Made by a program: the position numbers and the translations under genes. The notes under the pieces are model-generated. The model was given only the letters and a program-made list of their open reading frames with translations, searched no databases and was not told where the DNA came from. This document shows positions 9,271 to 18,114 of a stretch of DNA of 64,000 nt, in pieces (within the stretch, counting starts at the first letter, position 1; every line of letters starts with the position of its first letter). Where the stretch lies: the NCBI GenBank assembly GCA_902614395.1, contig CACMKW010000005.1, positions 34,949-98,948 on the forward strand, given 5' to 3'. The DNA comes from an uncultured Alphaproteobacteria bacterium (GTDB taxonomy: Bacteria; Pseudomonadota; Alphaproteobacteria; HIMB59; GCA-002718135).

Positions 9271-10202
9271 AGCCGTTATCTATTGGTTTCATAGGAATTG
9301 GAAATGTTGGATCAAATCTTACAAATAATTTATTAAAATCAAATAACAATATATTTGTGTATGATAAAAATAATAAATCCTATTCAAGATTAAAAAATTT
9401 AAAAAACAATCCTTGTAAAACATTAAAAGAATTAACTGAAAAGAGTGAAATTATAATAACTTGTTTACCTTCACCAAAAGCAGTAAACAAAGTTCTAAAA
9501 AATATATTAAAATATTTAACTAAAAAACATATCTGGATTGAGATGAGTACTACAGACAAAAATGATATGATTAGCTTATCCAAAAAAATAATTTCTAAAG
9601 GTGGGAAAGTATTAGAATGTCCAATTACTGGAGGAGAACATAGGGCAAAATCAGGAAATATATCTATTTTAGCTGCAGGCAAAAAATCAACTTTTAAAAA
9701 ATGTTTCCCAATTTTATCATTGCTTGGTCATGAAATTTTATATTGTGGAAAAATTGGAAATGCTTCAATATTAAAAGTAATTACAAATTATTTAGCATCA
9801 TTACATTTAGTAGGTATAGGTGAGGCACTTAGTGTTGCAAAAAAAAATAAAATTGACTTAGGTTTAACGTATAAAGCTATAAAAATAAGCTCAGGAAATA
9901 GTTTTGTTAATGAAACTGAAACACAAGTCATACTTGGAGGTAGTTATGATGTAGGATTCACAATGGATCTAGTTAATAAAGATATAAATCTTTTTAATAA
10001 ACTTGGAAAAAATATGAAATTAGAACTAGGAAATTATTTAAGTAAAAAATTTAAACTAGGCATGAAAATTTTAGGGGAAAGGTCATTTAGTACTAGTATT
10101 ATTAAATTAATTGAAAAAGATACAAAAATTAAATTAAGAGCAAAAAAATTCCCAAAACAACTAATTGATAAACAAAAAAAACAAAAAGGTGTAGAAGTAT
10201 AA
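9267..10202 (+). CDS. NAD(P)-dependent beta-hydroxyacid dehydrogenase (3-hydroxyisobutyrate dehydrogenase family)
   Basis: Rossmann-fold dehydrogenase: GFIGIGNVGSNL at 7-18, the substrate-binding CPITGGEHRAKSGN loop (about 118-131), the catalytic lysine in GNASILKVITNYL (K170), and the C-terminal GFTMDLVNKDINL. The family oxidises 3-hydroxyisobutyrate, tartronate semialdehyde or similar 2-methyl/2-hydroxy-3-hydroxyacids; the exact substrate is not readable. It lies between the MBL enzyme and an SMP-30 lactonase, suggesting a sugar-acid or hydroxyacid branch added to the housekeeping operon. Confidence 0.88.
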   Translation: MKPLSIGFIGIGNVGSNLTNNLLKSNNNIFVYDKNNKSYSRLKNLKNNPCKTLKELTEKSEIIITCLPSPKAVNKVLKNILKYLTKKHIWIEMSTTDKNDMISLSKKIISKGGKVLECPITGGEHRAKSGNISILAAGKKSTFKKCFPILSLLGHEILYCGKIGNASILKVITNYLASLHLVGIGEALSVAKKNKIDLGLTYKAIKISSGNSFVNETETQVILGGSYDVGFTMDLVNKDINLFNKLGKNMKLELGNYLSKKFKLGMKILGERSFSTSIIKLIEKDTKIKLRAKKFPKQLIDKQKKQKGVEV

Positions 10203-10203
10203 T

Positions 10204-11157
10204 ATGTCTAAAAAAAATTTGTTACCTGCTGACTTAGATCCAAGAAATCCAAGTTATGCTTATAAAAATAAATATAATGATCATGTAGATAATACTGATA
10301 AATTTAATAATTATTTAAAGTCTACGGAAGTTAAAAAAATTTTTTCGGGTATGTTGTGGGGCGAAGGACCAGCATATATTCCTCATTTAGAAACATTGGT
10401 CTGGAGCGATATACCAAATAACAGAATGTTAAAGTTATCAAATGGTTCTGTTGCTGAATATAAAAATCCTTCAAATTATTGTAATGGAAATACTATTGAT
10501 AAAGAAGAGAATGTAATTTCTTGTTCACATGGAGGAAGATGTATTTATAAAACTGATGATAATTTGGAAGTGGAAGTTTTAGTTGATAGTTATAATGGTA
10601 AGAAACTTAACTCACCAAACGACCTATTTGTTAAATCGGATGATACAATTTGGTTTACAGATCCACCTTACGGAATTTTATCTGATTATGAGGGATATTC
10701 TGGTGAACAAGAATATGGTGGTTGTAATGTGTTTTCTTTTGACCCTAAATCAAACACTTTAAAAGTTATGATTGACGATCTTGATAGACCTAATGGTATT
10801 GCGATATCTCCAGATGAAAAAAAATTATATGTAGCTGATACTGGAGAAAATATCAAACATTTGTATGTCTATGATATGATTGATGGAATGCCTATGAATA
10901 GAAAATTAATTTATGATTTTAAACCTTTTTTTTCTGATGGTTTTAGATGCGATAAAGATGGTAATGTTTGGACAAGTGCCGGAAAGGCAATTAAATGTTT
11001 TAATCCTCAAAACGAATTAATTGGGCAATTTATTGTTCCAGAACTAGTATCAAATTTAGAATTTGGAGGAGTGGAAGGAAATATTTTATACATAACAGCC
11101 ACAACTAGTTTATATTCTATCGAATTAAATCAACAAGGTGCCAGATTTTATGAATAA
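10204..11157 (+). CDS. SMP-30/gluconolactonase family lactonase
   Basis: Six-bladed propeller lactonase that hydrolyses sugar-acid lactones using one divalent metal. Expected ligands are present: E54 in GEGPAY, N139/D140 in LNSPNDL, N197 in DRPNGIA, and D212 in YVADTGEN. FTDPPYG and FFSDGFRCD are also family motifs. No signal peptide, so cytosolic. It starts 1 bp after the dehydrogenase stop and probably acts in the same catabolic branch. Confidence 0.88.
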   Translation: MSKKNLLPADLDPRNPSYAYKNKYNDHVDNTDKFNNYLKSTEVKKIFSGMLWGEGPAYIPHLETLVWSDIPNNRMLKLSNGSVAEYKNPSNYCNGNTIDKEENVISCSHGGRCIYKTDDNLEVEVLVDSYNGKKLNSPNDLFVKSDDTIWFTDPPYGILSDYEGYSGEQEYGGCNVFSFDPKSNTLKVMIDDLDRPNGIAISPDEKKLYVADTGENIKHLYVYDMIDGMPMNRKLIYDFKPFFSDGFRCDKDGNVWTSAGKAIKCFNPQNELIGQFIVPELVSNLEFGGVEGNILYITATTSLYSIELNQQGARFYE

Positions 11158-11485
11158 ACCTTTATCTTCAGGAAAGTGCGAACCATGCAGTGGGAACACC
11201 CCTAAATTAGATTATCAAGAAATTAGCAAATTTTTGTCTGAACTCAATGAATGGTCAGTTAATGATAATCAAGAAATGATTTTCAAAAAATTTAAATTTA
11301 CTAATTTTAAAAAAGCAATTTTATTTGCAAATGAAGTTGGAGCAATAGCAGAAAAAGAGGGTCATCATCCTGATATATCAATAGGATGGGGTTATTGTTT
11401 AGTAATGGTCCATACTCACGCAATAGAGGGGTTATCAGTTAATGATTTTATATTAGCTTCCAAAATTGATTTAATTAAAAGTTAA
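11150..11485 (+). CDS. phhB: 4a-hydroxytetrahydrobiopterin dehydratase (pterin carbinolamine dehydratase)
   Basis: Recycles pterin cofactor after aromatic amino-acid hydroxylation (PCD/DCoH family). The N-terminal KCEPCSGNTP and the active-site KEGHHPD motif with a downstream GYCLVMVHTHAIEG supply the conserved His-His-His/Trp set. The ORF track starts at a GTG (11138). I choose the ATG at 11150 because family members begin just before the CEPC motif and this ATG overlaps the upstream stop by 8 bp. No phenylalanine hydroxylase is in the window. Confidence 0.92.
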   Translation: MNKPLSSGKCEPCSGNTPKLDYQEISKFLSELNEWSVNDNQEMIFKKFKFTNFKKAILFANEVGAIAEKEGHHPDISIGWGYCLVMVHTHAIEGLSVNDFILASKIDLIKS

Positions 11486-11489
11486 ATTA

Positions 11490-12866
11490 ATGAAAAAAAA
11501 AATTTTTATTTGCGGTATTAGTACTGAATGTTGTTCTTATTCAACATTAATACAAAATAAAAAAGATTTTGAAGTTTTAAGTAGCAAAAAACTTTTAAAA
11601 TATATAAATTTCCCTTACTCCAGTCATGATAATGTAACGTTTATACCAAATAAATTTTATCGAAGTTTGCCTGGAGGGCCTGTAGATAAAAAATTTTTTA
11701 TAAAAACGATTAATAATATCACAAATGATTTAATTAAATTAAAATCTATTGATGGTATTTTGCTAATGATGCATGGCGCGATGTATGTCAAAGGTATTAG
11801 TGATCCCGAGGGTTTTTTTATTAAAAAAATTCGCTCTAAAGTATCTAAAGGCTGTAAAATATCATTATCTTATGATCTTCACGGACAGATGACTGATACA
11901 ATTATAAAAAATATTGATTATTTTGCAGCTTATAAAACCGCCCCACACATTGATGTTAAGCAAACTTATTCTAGGGCATTGAAAATGTTAATAGATGGAA
12001 TATTAAAAAATAAGAAAAATCATATAATTTGGGCTAAAATACCAGTTTTAGTTTCAGGTGAAATGTCATCCACAATAGTTGAGCCATGTAAAAAAATATA
12101 TAAAAATCTGAATATATTTAATAAAATGAAAGGGGTTAATGATTGTAATTTACTTATTGGATATGTTTGGGCTGATACTAAGAGGGCAACAGCATCAGCA
12201 ATTGTAAATTGTACAGATGTTAATATTGGTAAAACAATATGTAAGAAAATAGCACTAAGTTATTGGAATAATAGGTTTAAATTGGTTTATGATATGCAAT
12301 CTTATAAGTTAAACAGGATTTTTCATGTAATTAATAAAAAAAGATTTACAATTTTAGCCGATAGTGGGGATAATCCAACAGCTGGAGGAGTAGGAAGTAG
12401 AATTGATGTATTAGAGTTCGTATTTAAAAATAAAATACAAAATACATTATTTGCAGGAATTTTTAATGAAGAAATTTTTAGAAAGCTAAAAAATAAAAAA
12501 AACAAAATCGTTATAAAAGATACTTTCTCAAAAAAGAAAATTTGTATTTCGATTGATAAATTTTATCTAAAAAATGATAATGTGATTGTAACCTCAAATA
12601 ATAATACCATAATTTTTACAAGGTACAGAAAACCTTTTCATTATCTGAGTGATTTTAAGAAATTAAATATAAATTTAAAAAAATATAAAATATTGGTTGT
12701 AAAATCAGGATATCTTTCACCGGAACTTAAAAAACTAAAGGCGGATAATTTAATGATTTTAACAGATGGATTTGTTACTCAAGATTTTAAAAGAATTAAA
12801 AATTTATTTAGAGAAAAGCCAATTTTTCCTTTCCAAAAAAATTTTAGATATAATATAGCTATTTAA
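11490..12866 (+). CDS. M81-family metallopeptidase (MlrC/microcystinase C-like)
   Basis: Member of the M81 family (formerly DUF1485), named after MlrC, which degrades linearised microcystin. Most members are in alphaproteobacteria and have unknown peptide or amide substrates. Visible motifs: GISTECCSYS near the start, MMHGAM (95-98 region), SYDLHGQMT (128-135), AYKTAPHID (147-155) and LADSGDNPTAGGVGS. These contain the expected His/Asp metal ligands. No signal peptide. Last gene of the plus-strand run; its stop abuts that of the convergent selO gene with no room for a terminator. Confidence 0.88.
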   Translation: MKKKIFICGISTECCSYSTLIQNKKDFEVLSSKKLLKYINFPYSSHDNVTFIPNKFYRSLPGGPVDKKFFIKTINNITNDLIKLKSIDGILLMMHGAMYVKGISDPEGFFIKKIRSKVSKGCKISLSYDLHGQMTDTIIKNIDYFAAYKTAPHIDVKQTYSRALKMLIDGILKNKKNHIIWAKIPVLVSGEMSSTIVEPCKKIYKNLNIFNKMKGVNDCNLLIGYVWADTKRATASAIVNCTDVNIGKTICKKIALSYWNNRFKLVYDMQSYKLNRIFHVINKKRFTILADSGDNPTAGGVGSRIDVLEFVFKNKIQNTLFAGIFNEEIFRKLKNKKNKIVIKDTFSKKKICISIDKFYLKNDNVIVTSNNNTIIFTRYRKPFHYLSDFKKLNINLKKYKILVVKSGYLSPELKKLKADNLMILTDGFVTQDFKRIKNLFREKPIFPFQKNFRYNIAI

Positions 12867-14255
12867 TTAAGTACCACAAAAAGTTTCAAAAACTTTTTCA
12901 CTTTCCAAAGGTGGAGTAATATACTTTTTATTTTCTATTTTCTCGTAAGGATTTTTCAGTATTTTATCAAAATCATGTAATTGACCATAATTATTGCTGT
13001 ACACTTCATTAATTATTTCTTCTATAATATGATTCCTAGGTATAATTTGAGGATTAATATTTTTAAATTTTCTTAATTTATTATTTTTATATTTTTCTTC
13101 CCAATTTTTAAAAATCTTTTTATCAAGAGTATTATTTTCTAAATCTAAAAATGTATTTGTATAATCAAGTTTATAAATATGCATCAAATCTAAAAATTCT
13201 TTAACAATTTCTTCGTTATTATTATTAGTATCTAAATTTAATTTCATAGACATCATTGTTAACCAAGATTGATCAAACAATTTTTTATATTTATTTAATA
13301 TATCTTCGATTTTTTTAATTGCTGTTTTTTCATTTGAATCAATTAAATGAAGAAAAGTTTCAGCAAATCTTGCTAAATTCCATAATGTTATTTTTGATTG
13401 ATTTTCAAATGAATATCTTCCCATTTTATCAATTGAGCTAAAAACTTTTTTTGGATTATATTCATCCAAATATGCTGCTGGACCATAATCTATTGTTTCA
13501 CCTGATAAAGACATGTTATCGGTATTCATAACACCATGAATAAAACCAACTCTCATCCAATCTATGACCAACTTAATTTGCAAATCACAAATTGTTTCAT
13601 AAAATTTTAAATACTTATCATTACTATTATCTATTTCAGGATACAGCCTTGAAATTGTATAAGATATAAAGTTTTGAAATTCATCTCTATTTTTTAAAAG
13701 ACTTCCAAACTGAAAAGTCCCAACTCTAATATGTGATTTTGCTACTCTAATTAAAATTGCACCTGGCTCTAATCTATCACGCAATACATTTTCCCCTGTA
13801 GTAATAACTGCAAGTGCTCTGGTTGATGATATACCAAGATTATGCATAGCTTCACTCAATATATATTCCCTTATCATTGGACCTAAGGCAGCTTTTCCAT
13901 CTCCATTTCTAGAGTAGGGTGTTTGACCTGACCCTTTTAACTGTATATCTACTCTTTGTTTATTATTAGTAATATGTTCACCAATAATTACAGCTCTGCC
14001 ATCACCTAAAATTGTAAAATTTCCAAATTGATGTCCAGCATAAGCTTGAGAAAAGTAATTTTTATCTAATTTATTTTTTCCCAAAAGAATATTACACTTT
14101 TCATCATCATCATATTTACTAAAATCTAAATTTAAGTCACTTGCAAGATCACTATTAAACAAAACTAATTTTTTATTACTAAAATTTTCTGGATTAACTT
14201 TACTATAAAAAATACTAGGTAATTTCGTATAACTGTCTTGAAAATTCCAAACCAT
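12867..14255 (-). CDS. selO: SelO/YdiU protein adenylyltransferase
   Basis: Pseudokinase-fold enzyme that AMPylates Ser/Thr/Tyr residues and is linked to redox stress. Signature motifs: QAYAGHQFG, LGDGRAVIIGE, QLKGSGQTPYSR, REYILSEAM, the catalytic GVMNTDNM and metal-binding IDYGPAAYLD. The C-terminus ends with FCGT, keeping a cysteine close to the end, the place occupied by selenocysteine or Cys in homologues. 462 residues, slightly short but complete. Confidence 0.96.
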   Translation of the reverse strand: MVWNFQDSYTKLPSIFYSKVNPENFSNKKLVLFNSDLASDLNLDFSKYDDDEKCNILLGKNKLDKNYFSQAYAGHQFGNFTILGDGRAVIIGEHITNNKQRVDIQLKGSGQTPYSRNGDGKAALGPMIREYILSEAMHNLGISSTRALAVITTGENVLRDRLEPGAILIRVAKSHIRVGTFQFGSLLKNRDEFQNFISYTISRLYPEIDNSNDKYLKFYETICDLQIKLVIDWMRVGFIHGVMNTDNMSLSGETIDYGPAAYLDEYNPKKVFSSIDKMGRYSFENQSKITLWNLARFAETFLHLIDSNEKTAIKKIEDILNKYKKLFDQSWLTMMSMKLNLDTNNNNEEIVKEFLDLMHIYKLDYTNTFLDLENNTLDKKIFKNWEEKYKNNKLRKFKNINPQIIPRNHIIEEIINEVYSNNYGQLHDFDKILKNPYEKIENKKYITPPLESEKVFETFCGT

Positions 14256-14325
14256 TTTGAATAAATATATATAAATTTTTTAAATTTAACATCTACAACT
14301 TTAGTATATAAGTATTAAGTCAGCA

Positions 14326-15108
14326 ATGAATTCAATAATTGATATAGTTAATCAGTCAAAACATCCAATAGATAGCGATGAATATATTCAATATTGCAAT
14401 AATGAAATTAAAAAAAATTCAATACTAATATTAAATAATTTTTTAACAAATGACTGCTTAAGTGAATTAATTACTGAAGCTCATGAATTACAAGATCAAG
14501 CTTTCTATTGTTCTCAAAATCATACTATCTTACTTAATAAACAAAATAAATTAAGTGATTTGAATGATCCATTAAATATAGAGGTAGTAAGTGATAAAGG
14601 TTGTGTTCCTCATGATTTGTTAAATCAGCAATCTAAATTAAATATTTTATATAAATCAAACATTTTTAAAAATTTTTTAAAAGGTGTCTTAAATTTAAAA
14701 GATATTTATCCATACAGTGATACATTATCTTCCATAAATTATAATTATTATCAAAAATCACAACAGCTAGGATGGCATTTTGATAATGCGTCATTCGCTA
14801 TTACTTTAATGATACAATCATCAGATAAAGGTGGTGAATTTGAATATGTTAGTAAAGGAAGAAATTTTTCAGAAAACTATATCGATAAATCATATATTAA
14901 AAATATTTTATATAGAAAAACTTTACCACAAAAAGTAGATGTTGATGCCGGCACTCTTATATTGTTTTACGGTAGAAACTATTTGCATCGTGTAACACCA
15001 GTAGAGTCAGAAAAACCAAGAATATTAGTAACGCTAAATTATAATGAAGAAGAGGGTACAATGCTCTCAGAAAATGCAAGATTAACTTTTTTTGGAAGAA
15101 TTAATTAA
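14326..15108 (+). CDS. 2-oxoglutarate/Fe(II)-dependent oxygenase, ArpA/BesD-like
   Basis: Cupin-fold dioxygenase. The iron facial triad is visible as HFD (H151, D153) and H221 in YLHRVTPV, with R232 in KPRILVTL as the 2-oxoglutarate anchor. The GWHFDNASFAITLMIQ block followed by GGEFEYV resembles proteins around ArpA and the BesD-type amino-acid halogenases. Here the metal-binding Asp is retained, which favours hydroxylation over halogenation. Substrate unknown, possibly a free amino acid. Monocistronic and convergent with the tungstate-binding protein (4 bp overlap). Confidence 0.75.
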   Translation: MNSIIDIVNQSKHPIDSDEYIQYCNNEIKKNSILILNNFLTNDCLSELITEAHELQDQAFYCSQNHTILLNKQNKLSDLNDPLNIEVVSDKGCVPHDLLNQQSKLNILYKSNIFKNFLKGVLNLKDIYPYSDTLSSINYNYYQKSQQLGWHFDNASFAITLMIQSSDKGGEFEYVSKGRNFSENYIDKSYIKNILYRKTLPQKVDVDAGTLILFYGRNYLHRVTPVESEKPRILVTLNYNEEEGTMLSENARLTFFGRIN

Positions 15109-15896
15109 TTATGATTAAAGAAAAATAATTGTTTTCCATTTACTCGATAGTTATTAATCAATTTTTTTGCTTCTTCCGATGTAATCCAATCAATATATTT
15201 TTTTGCTTCTTCAATATTTAAATTACTATTTATCTTTTTGTTTACTAAAATTATTCCATATTGATTAAATAATGGTGGTAAATTTTCACAGACAATTTGT
15301 AGATTTTCTTTTTTATTGAAAGCTATCCAAGTACTTCGATCACTAAGTGTGTAAGCATTCTTTTGATTAGTTATTAATAATGTTGATCCCATTCCCTGAC
15401 CTACACTAAGATACCAATTTTCTTCTAATGGTATATTTATGTTCGATAATTCCCAAAGTTCTTTTTCTTTTTTATGCGTTCCACTTTCATCACCTCTAGA
15501 TACAAATAATAATTTTGATTCTTTTATTTCAATCATTTTATTTTCAATAGAAGAACATTTCTTTTTATCTTTTTTTGGTCCAATCAAGATAAAATCATTG
15601 TACATTAAATCATACCTTAGGATACCATAACCATTATTCATAAAATCTAACTCTGATTTTTTATGATGGACTAATAAAATTTCTACATTACCATCCATTG
15701 CAACCTTAATTGCCTGACCTGTTCCAAGAGATAGAGCTCTAACTTTTATTTTATATTTATTTTCAAATTCATTGTTAATGTATTCTAATAAACCTGTATC
15801 GTGTGTAGAAGTTGTACTAGCTATGGTTATATACTTATTTGCTAGAGCGTTCTTAATTAAAAATATCAAAATAAATATAAGTAAAATCCTAATCAT
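15105..15896 (-). CDS. tupA: Tungstate-type ABC substrate-binding protein (TupA-like), orphan
   Basis: Periplasmic oxyanion-binding protein. A signal peptide ends at NALA (about residue 19) and leads directly into ITIASTTSTHDTGLL, the TupA oxyanion-binding opening, followed by LGTGQAIKVA, VEILLVHHKK, YNDFILIGP and SRGDESGTHKKE. These residues coordinate tungstate in TupA. The permease and ATPase (TupB/TupC) that normally follow are missing: neighbours are an oxygenase and small unrelated genes. Family assignment is firm; the anion (tungstate or molybdate) is inferred. Confidence 0.85.
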   Translation of the reverse strand: MIRILLIFILIFLIKNALANKYITIASTTSTHDTGLLEYINNEFENKYKIKVRALSLGTGQAIKVAMDGNVEILLVHHKKSELDFMNNGYGILRYDLMYNDFILIGPKKDKKKCSSIENKMIEIKESKLLFVSRGDESGTHKKEKELWELSNINIPLEENWYLSVGQGMGSTLLITNQKNAYTLSDRSTWIAFNKKENLQIVCENLPPLFNQYGIILVNKKINSNLNIEEAKKYIDWITSEEAKKLINNYRVNGKQLFFFNHN

Positions 15897-15956
15897 AAAA
15901 CTTGATACATCTTATATTACTTACTAAATAAATTTATATATTTTGAAAGGAAAGTT

Positions 15957-16142
15957 ATGAAAATTATTAAAGTATTAGAGAAAACTGAATTAGTAATAGT
16001 CGATTTAGAGGTAAATTTAGGTATAGAAAAAAGAAATGGTTTAACATTATGCGTTAAATATAATGGTGAATATTATCCATTAAATACAGCTCACGATGGA
16101 AGACCAATTTTAATGAATAAAGAGAATGTAATTAAAAATTAA
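15957..16142 (+). CDS. Small hypothetical protein (61 aa)
   Basis: Unrecognised soluble protein, predicted mostly beta (KIIKVLEKTELVIVDLEV, LTLCVKYNGEYYPL). A good Shine-Dalgarno (GAAAGGAAAG) lies just before the ATG, which supports translation. Stands alone, divergent from tupA and convergent with the DUF3147 gene, whose end it overlaps by 11 bp. Confidence 0.6.
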   Translation: MKIIKVLEKTELVIVDLEVNLGIEKRNGLTLCVKYNGEYYPLNTAHDGRPILMNKENVIKN

Positions 16143-16479
16143 GATTAAATTTTTTAATTATAAACATGAAAATAGCATAAGCTATTGCAGTACTAATTAT
16201 AGAAACAATTAGAGAGAAAATAAAGTTTTGTTTAAATTTTAAAAGTATTGGTAAAACAATAAAAAATACTATTGAAGGTATAGTCATAACAATTGTACTA
16301 TATGAGAGATCTATAACTTTTTGATAATCTTTTGTATCCCAATATAACCAAACAAATGCTAATAATGATGTAAGTGGCAAGGAAACAATAATTGCTGCTG
16401 TCCAAGTATATTTTTTTGCAATTTCTGATACTGCAACAATAATTAACGCTGAAATAATTGTTTTTAAAAAAATATACAT
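16132..16479 (-). CDS. DUF3147 family membrane protein
   Basis: Four predicted transmembrane helices in 115 residues. The opening pattern (LKTIISALIIVAVSEIAKK, then SLPLTSLLAFVWLYWDTKD) is characteristic of DUF3147 proteins, small inner-membrane proteins of unknown function. Transcribed alone on the minus strand. Confidence 0.75.
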   Translation of the reverse strand: MYIFLKTIISALIIVAVSEIAKKYTWTAAIIVSLPLTSLLAFVWLYWDTKDYQKVIDLSYSTIVMTIPSIVFFIVLPILLKFKQNFIFSLIVSIISTAIAYAIFMFIIKKFNLNF

Positions 16480-16592
16480 CTTTTTACTTCATATATGTCA
16501 AATCAATAAAAATAATAGTACTCTTATTAATTTTTACAATTAAAATTATATGTTGAATTTTTTTTTATTTATATTTTAAATTAGGTAAAATT

Positions 16593-18113
16593 ATGAGAAC
16601 TGTTTTTTTACTTTTTGATTCTTTAAACAGAAGAATGCTTAACTCTTATGGGGGTAATTTTTTAGATACACCAAATTTTAATAGACTTGCAGAAAAATCA
16701 ATAACTTTTGATAATCATTTTATAGGCAGCATGCCTTGCATGCCGGCAAGAAGAGATTTGCAAAGTGGTAGATTAAGTTTTTTACATAGAAGCTGGGGGC
16801 CTTTAGAACCATTTGATAATTCTTTCCCTGAAATACTAAGATTTAATAATATTTATACCCATTTAGTAACTGATCATAATCATTATTTTGAAGATGGAGG
16901 TGCCACTTATCATAATAGATATAATTCTTTTGATTTTATAAGAGGTCAGGAGCGAGATCCTTGGAAAGCAATGGTAGATCCTCCAATTAAAAGGTTTAAA
17001 AAAATGTATCATAAAAGTCAATCTGAGTTTAAAAATAGGGAATCTAAATATTATTTTTACCCAATAAATAGTGAATATATCAAGCAAGAAAAAGACTTTC
17101 CTTCTGTAAAATGTTTTTCATCTGGTTTAGAATTTCTTGAGACAAATAAAACTGCAAAGGATTGGTTTTTACAGATTGAAACATTTGATCCTCATGAACC
17201 TTTTTTTGCTCCAAAAAGATTTAGAGAAAAATTTAAGACTAATTATGTAGGCCCAAGGTTAGATTGGCCTCAATATGATAAAGTAAAAGAGTCTTCAGAT
17301 GAAGTTGCAGAATTAAAAGCTAACTATTTAGCTTTGATCAGTTTATGTGATTTTCTACTTGGTTCTATCTTAGATTATTTCGATCAAAATAATTTATGGG
17401 ATGACACAACACTTGTACTCACAACTGATCACGGCTTCATGCTTGGTGAACATAATTGGTGGGCAAAAAATAGAATGCCATTATATAATGAGATTTCACA
17501 TATACCTCTATTTATATATCATCCTGATTATAAAAAAAATATTGGTCAAAGAAGATCTGTTGTTACACAAAATATTGATTTAATGCCAACATTTCTGGAA
17601 AATCATAAAATTAAAATTCCAAAAGAAGTTCAAGGAAAATCCTTATTGAATTTTTTAGAAAAAGAAGAAAAAACTAATTATTCTGCTTTATTTGGATACT
17701 GGGGTGGTGGAGTAAATATAACAGATGGAAGTTATACTTATTTCAATTATCCTAAATATATGAACAGAGCTGATTCTTATCAGTATACGTTAATGCCTAC
17801 ACATTTAAGACAATTTTTTACTCTTAATGAATTAAAAACAGCTAAAATGGAAAAACCTTTTAGTTTTACTAAAGGAGTTCCTGTCATGAAAATACAAAAT
17901 GATGATAGAGGTCCATCGATTGGAAATGATGATAGTCTTGAAAAAGGTTTCGTTGATACAGATTCAGCTTTATATGATATCAAAAATGATCCAGGCCAAA
18001 TAAATAAAATAGAAGATAGAGATATTGTAAAAAAAATGAACAACTTAATTTTTGATAAAATGACAGAAAATGATGCACCAAAAGAAGTGATTAGTCGTTT
18101 TTTTAAAAATTGA
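16593..18113 (+). CDS. Type I sulfatase (arylsulfatase/N-sulfatase-like)
   Basis: Alkaline-phosphatase-superfamily sulfatase. The formylglycine motif CxPxR is CMPAR (C49-R53), followed by RDLQSGR; calcium ligands come from LFDSLNRR (N-terminus) and TTDHGFMLGEH (about 278-288). 506 residues. No signal peptide is apparent, so it may act in the cytoplasm on imported sulfate esters. Cys activation would need formylglycine-generating enzyme or an anaerobic maturase, not present in the window. Convergent with an EamA permease gene, 1 bp apart. Confidence 0.9.
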   Translation: MRTVFLLFDSLNRRMLNSYGGNFLDTPNFNRLAEKSITFDNHFIGSMPCMPARRDLQSGRLSFLHRSWGPLEPFDNSFPEILRFNNIYTHLVTDHNHYFEDGGATYHNRYNSFDFIRGQERDPWKAMVDPPIKRFKKMYHKSQSEFKNRESKYYFYPINSEYIKQEKDFPSVKCFSSGLEFLETNKTAKDWFLQIETFDPHEPFFAPKRFREKFKTNYVGPRLDWPQYDKVKESSDEVAELKANYLALISLCDFLLGSILDYFDQNNLWDDTTLVLTTDHGFMLGEHNWWAKNRMPLYNEISHIPLFIYHPDYKKNIGQRRSVVTQNIDLMPTFLENHKIKIPKEVQGKSLLNFLEKEEKTNYSALFGYWGGGVNITDGSYTYFNYPKYMNRADSYQYTLMPTHLRQFFTLNELKTAKMEKPFSFTKGVPVMKIQNDDRGPSIGNDDSLEKGFVDTDSALYDIKNDPGQINKIEDRDIVKKMNNLIFDKMTENDAPKEVISRFFKN

Positions 18114-18114
18114 C

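Noticed and set aside
16128-16162. A/T-only inverted repeat between the 61-aa gene and the DUF3147 gene
   Set aside because: The stem has no G-C pairs worth noting and overlaps both coding ends; too weak to call a terminator.
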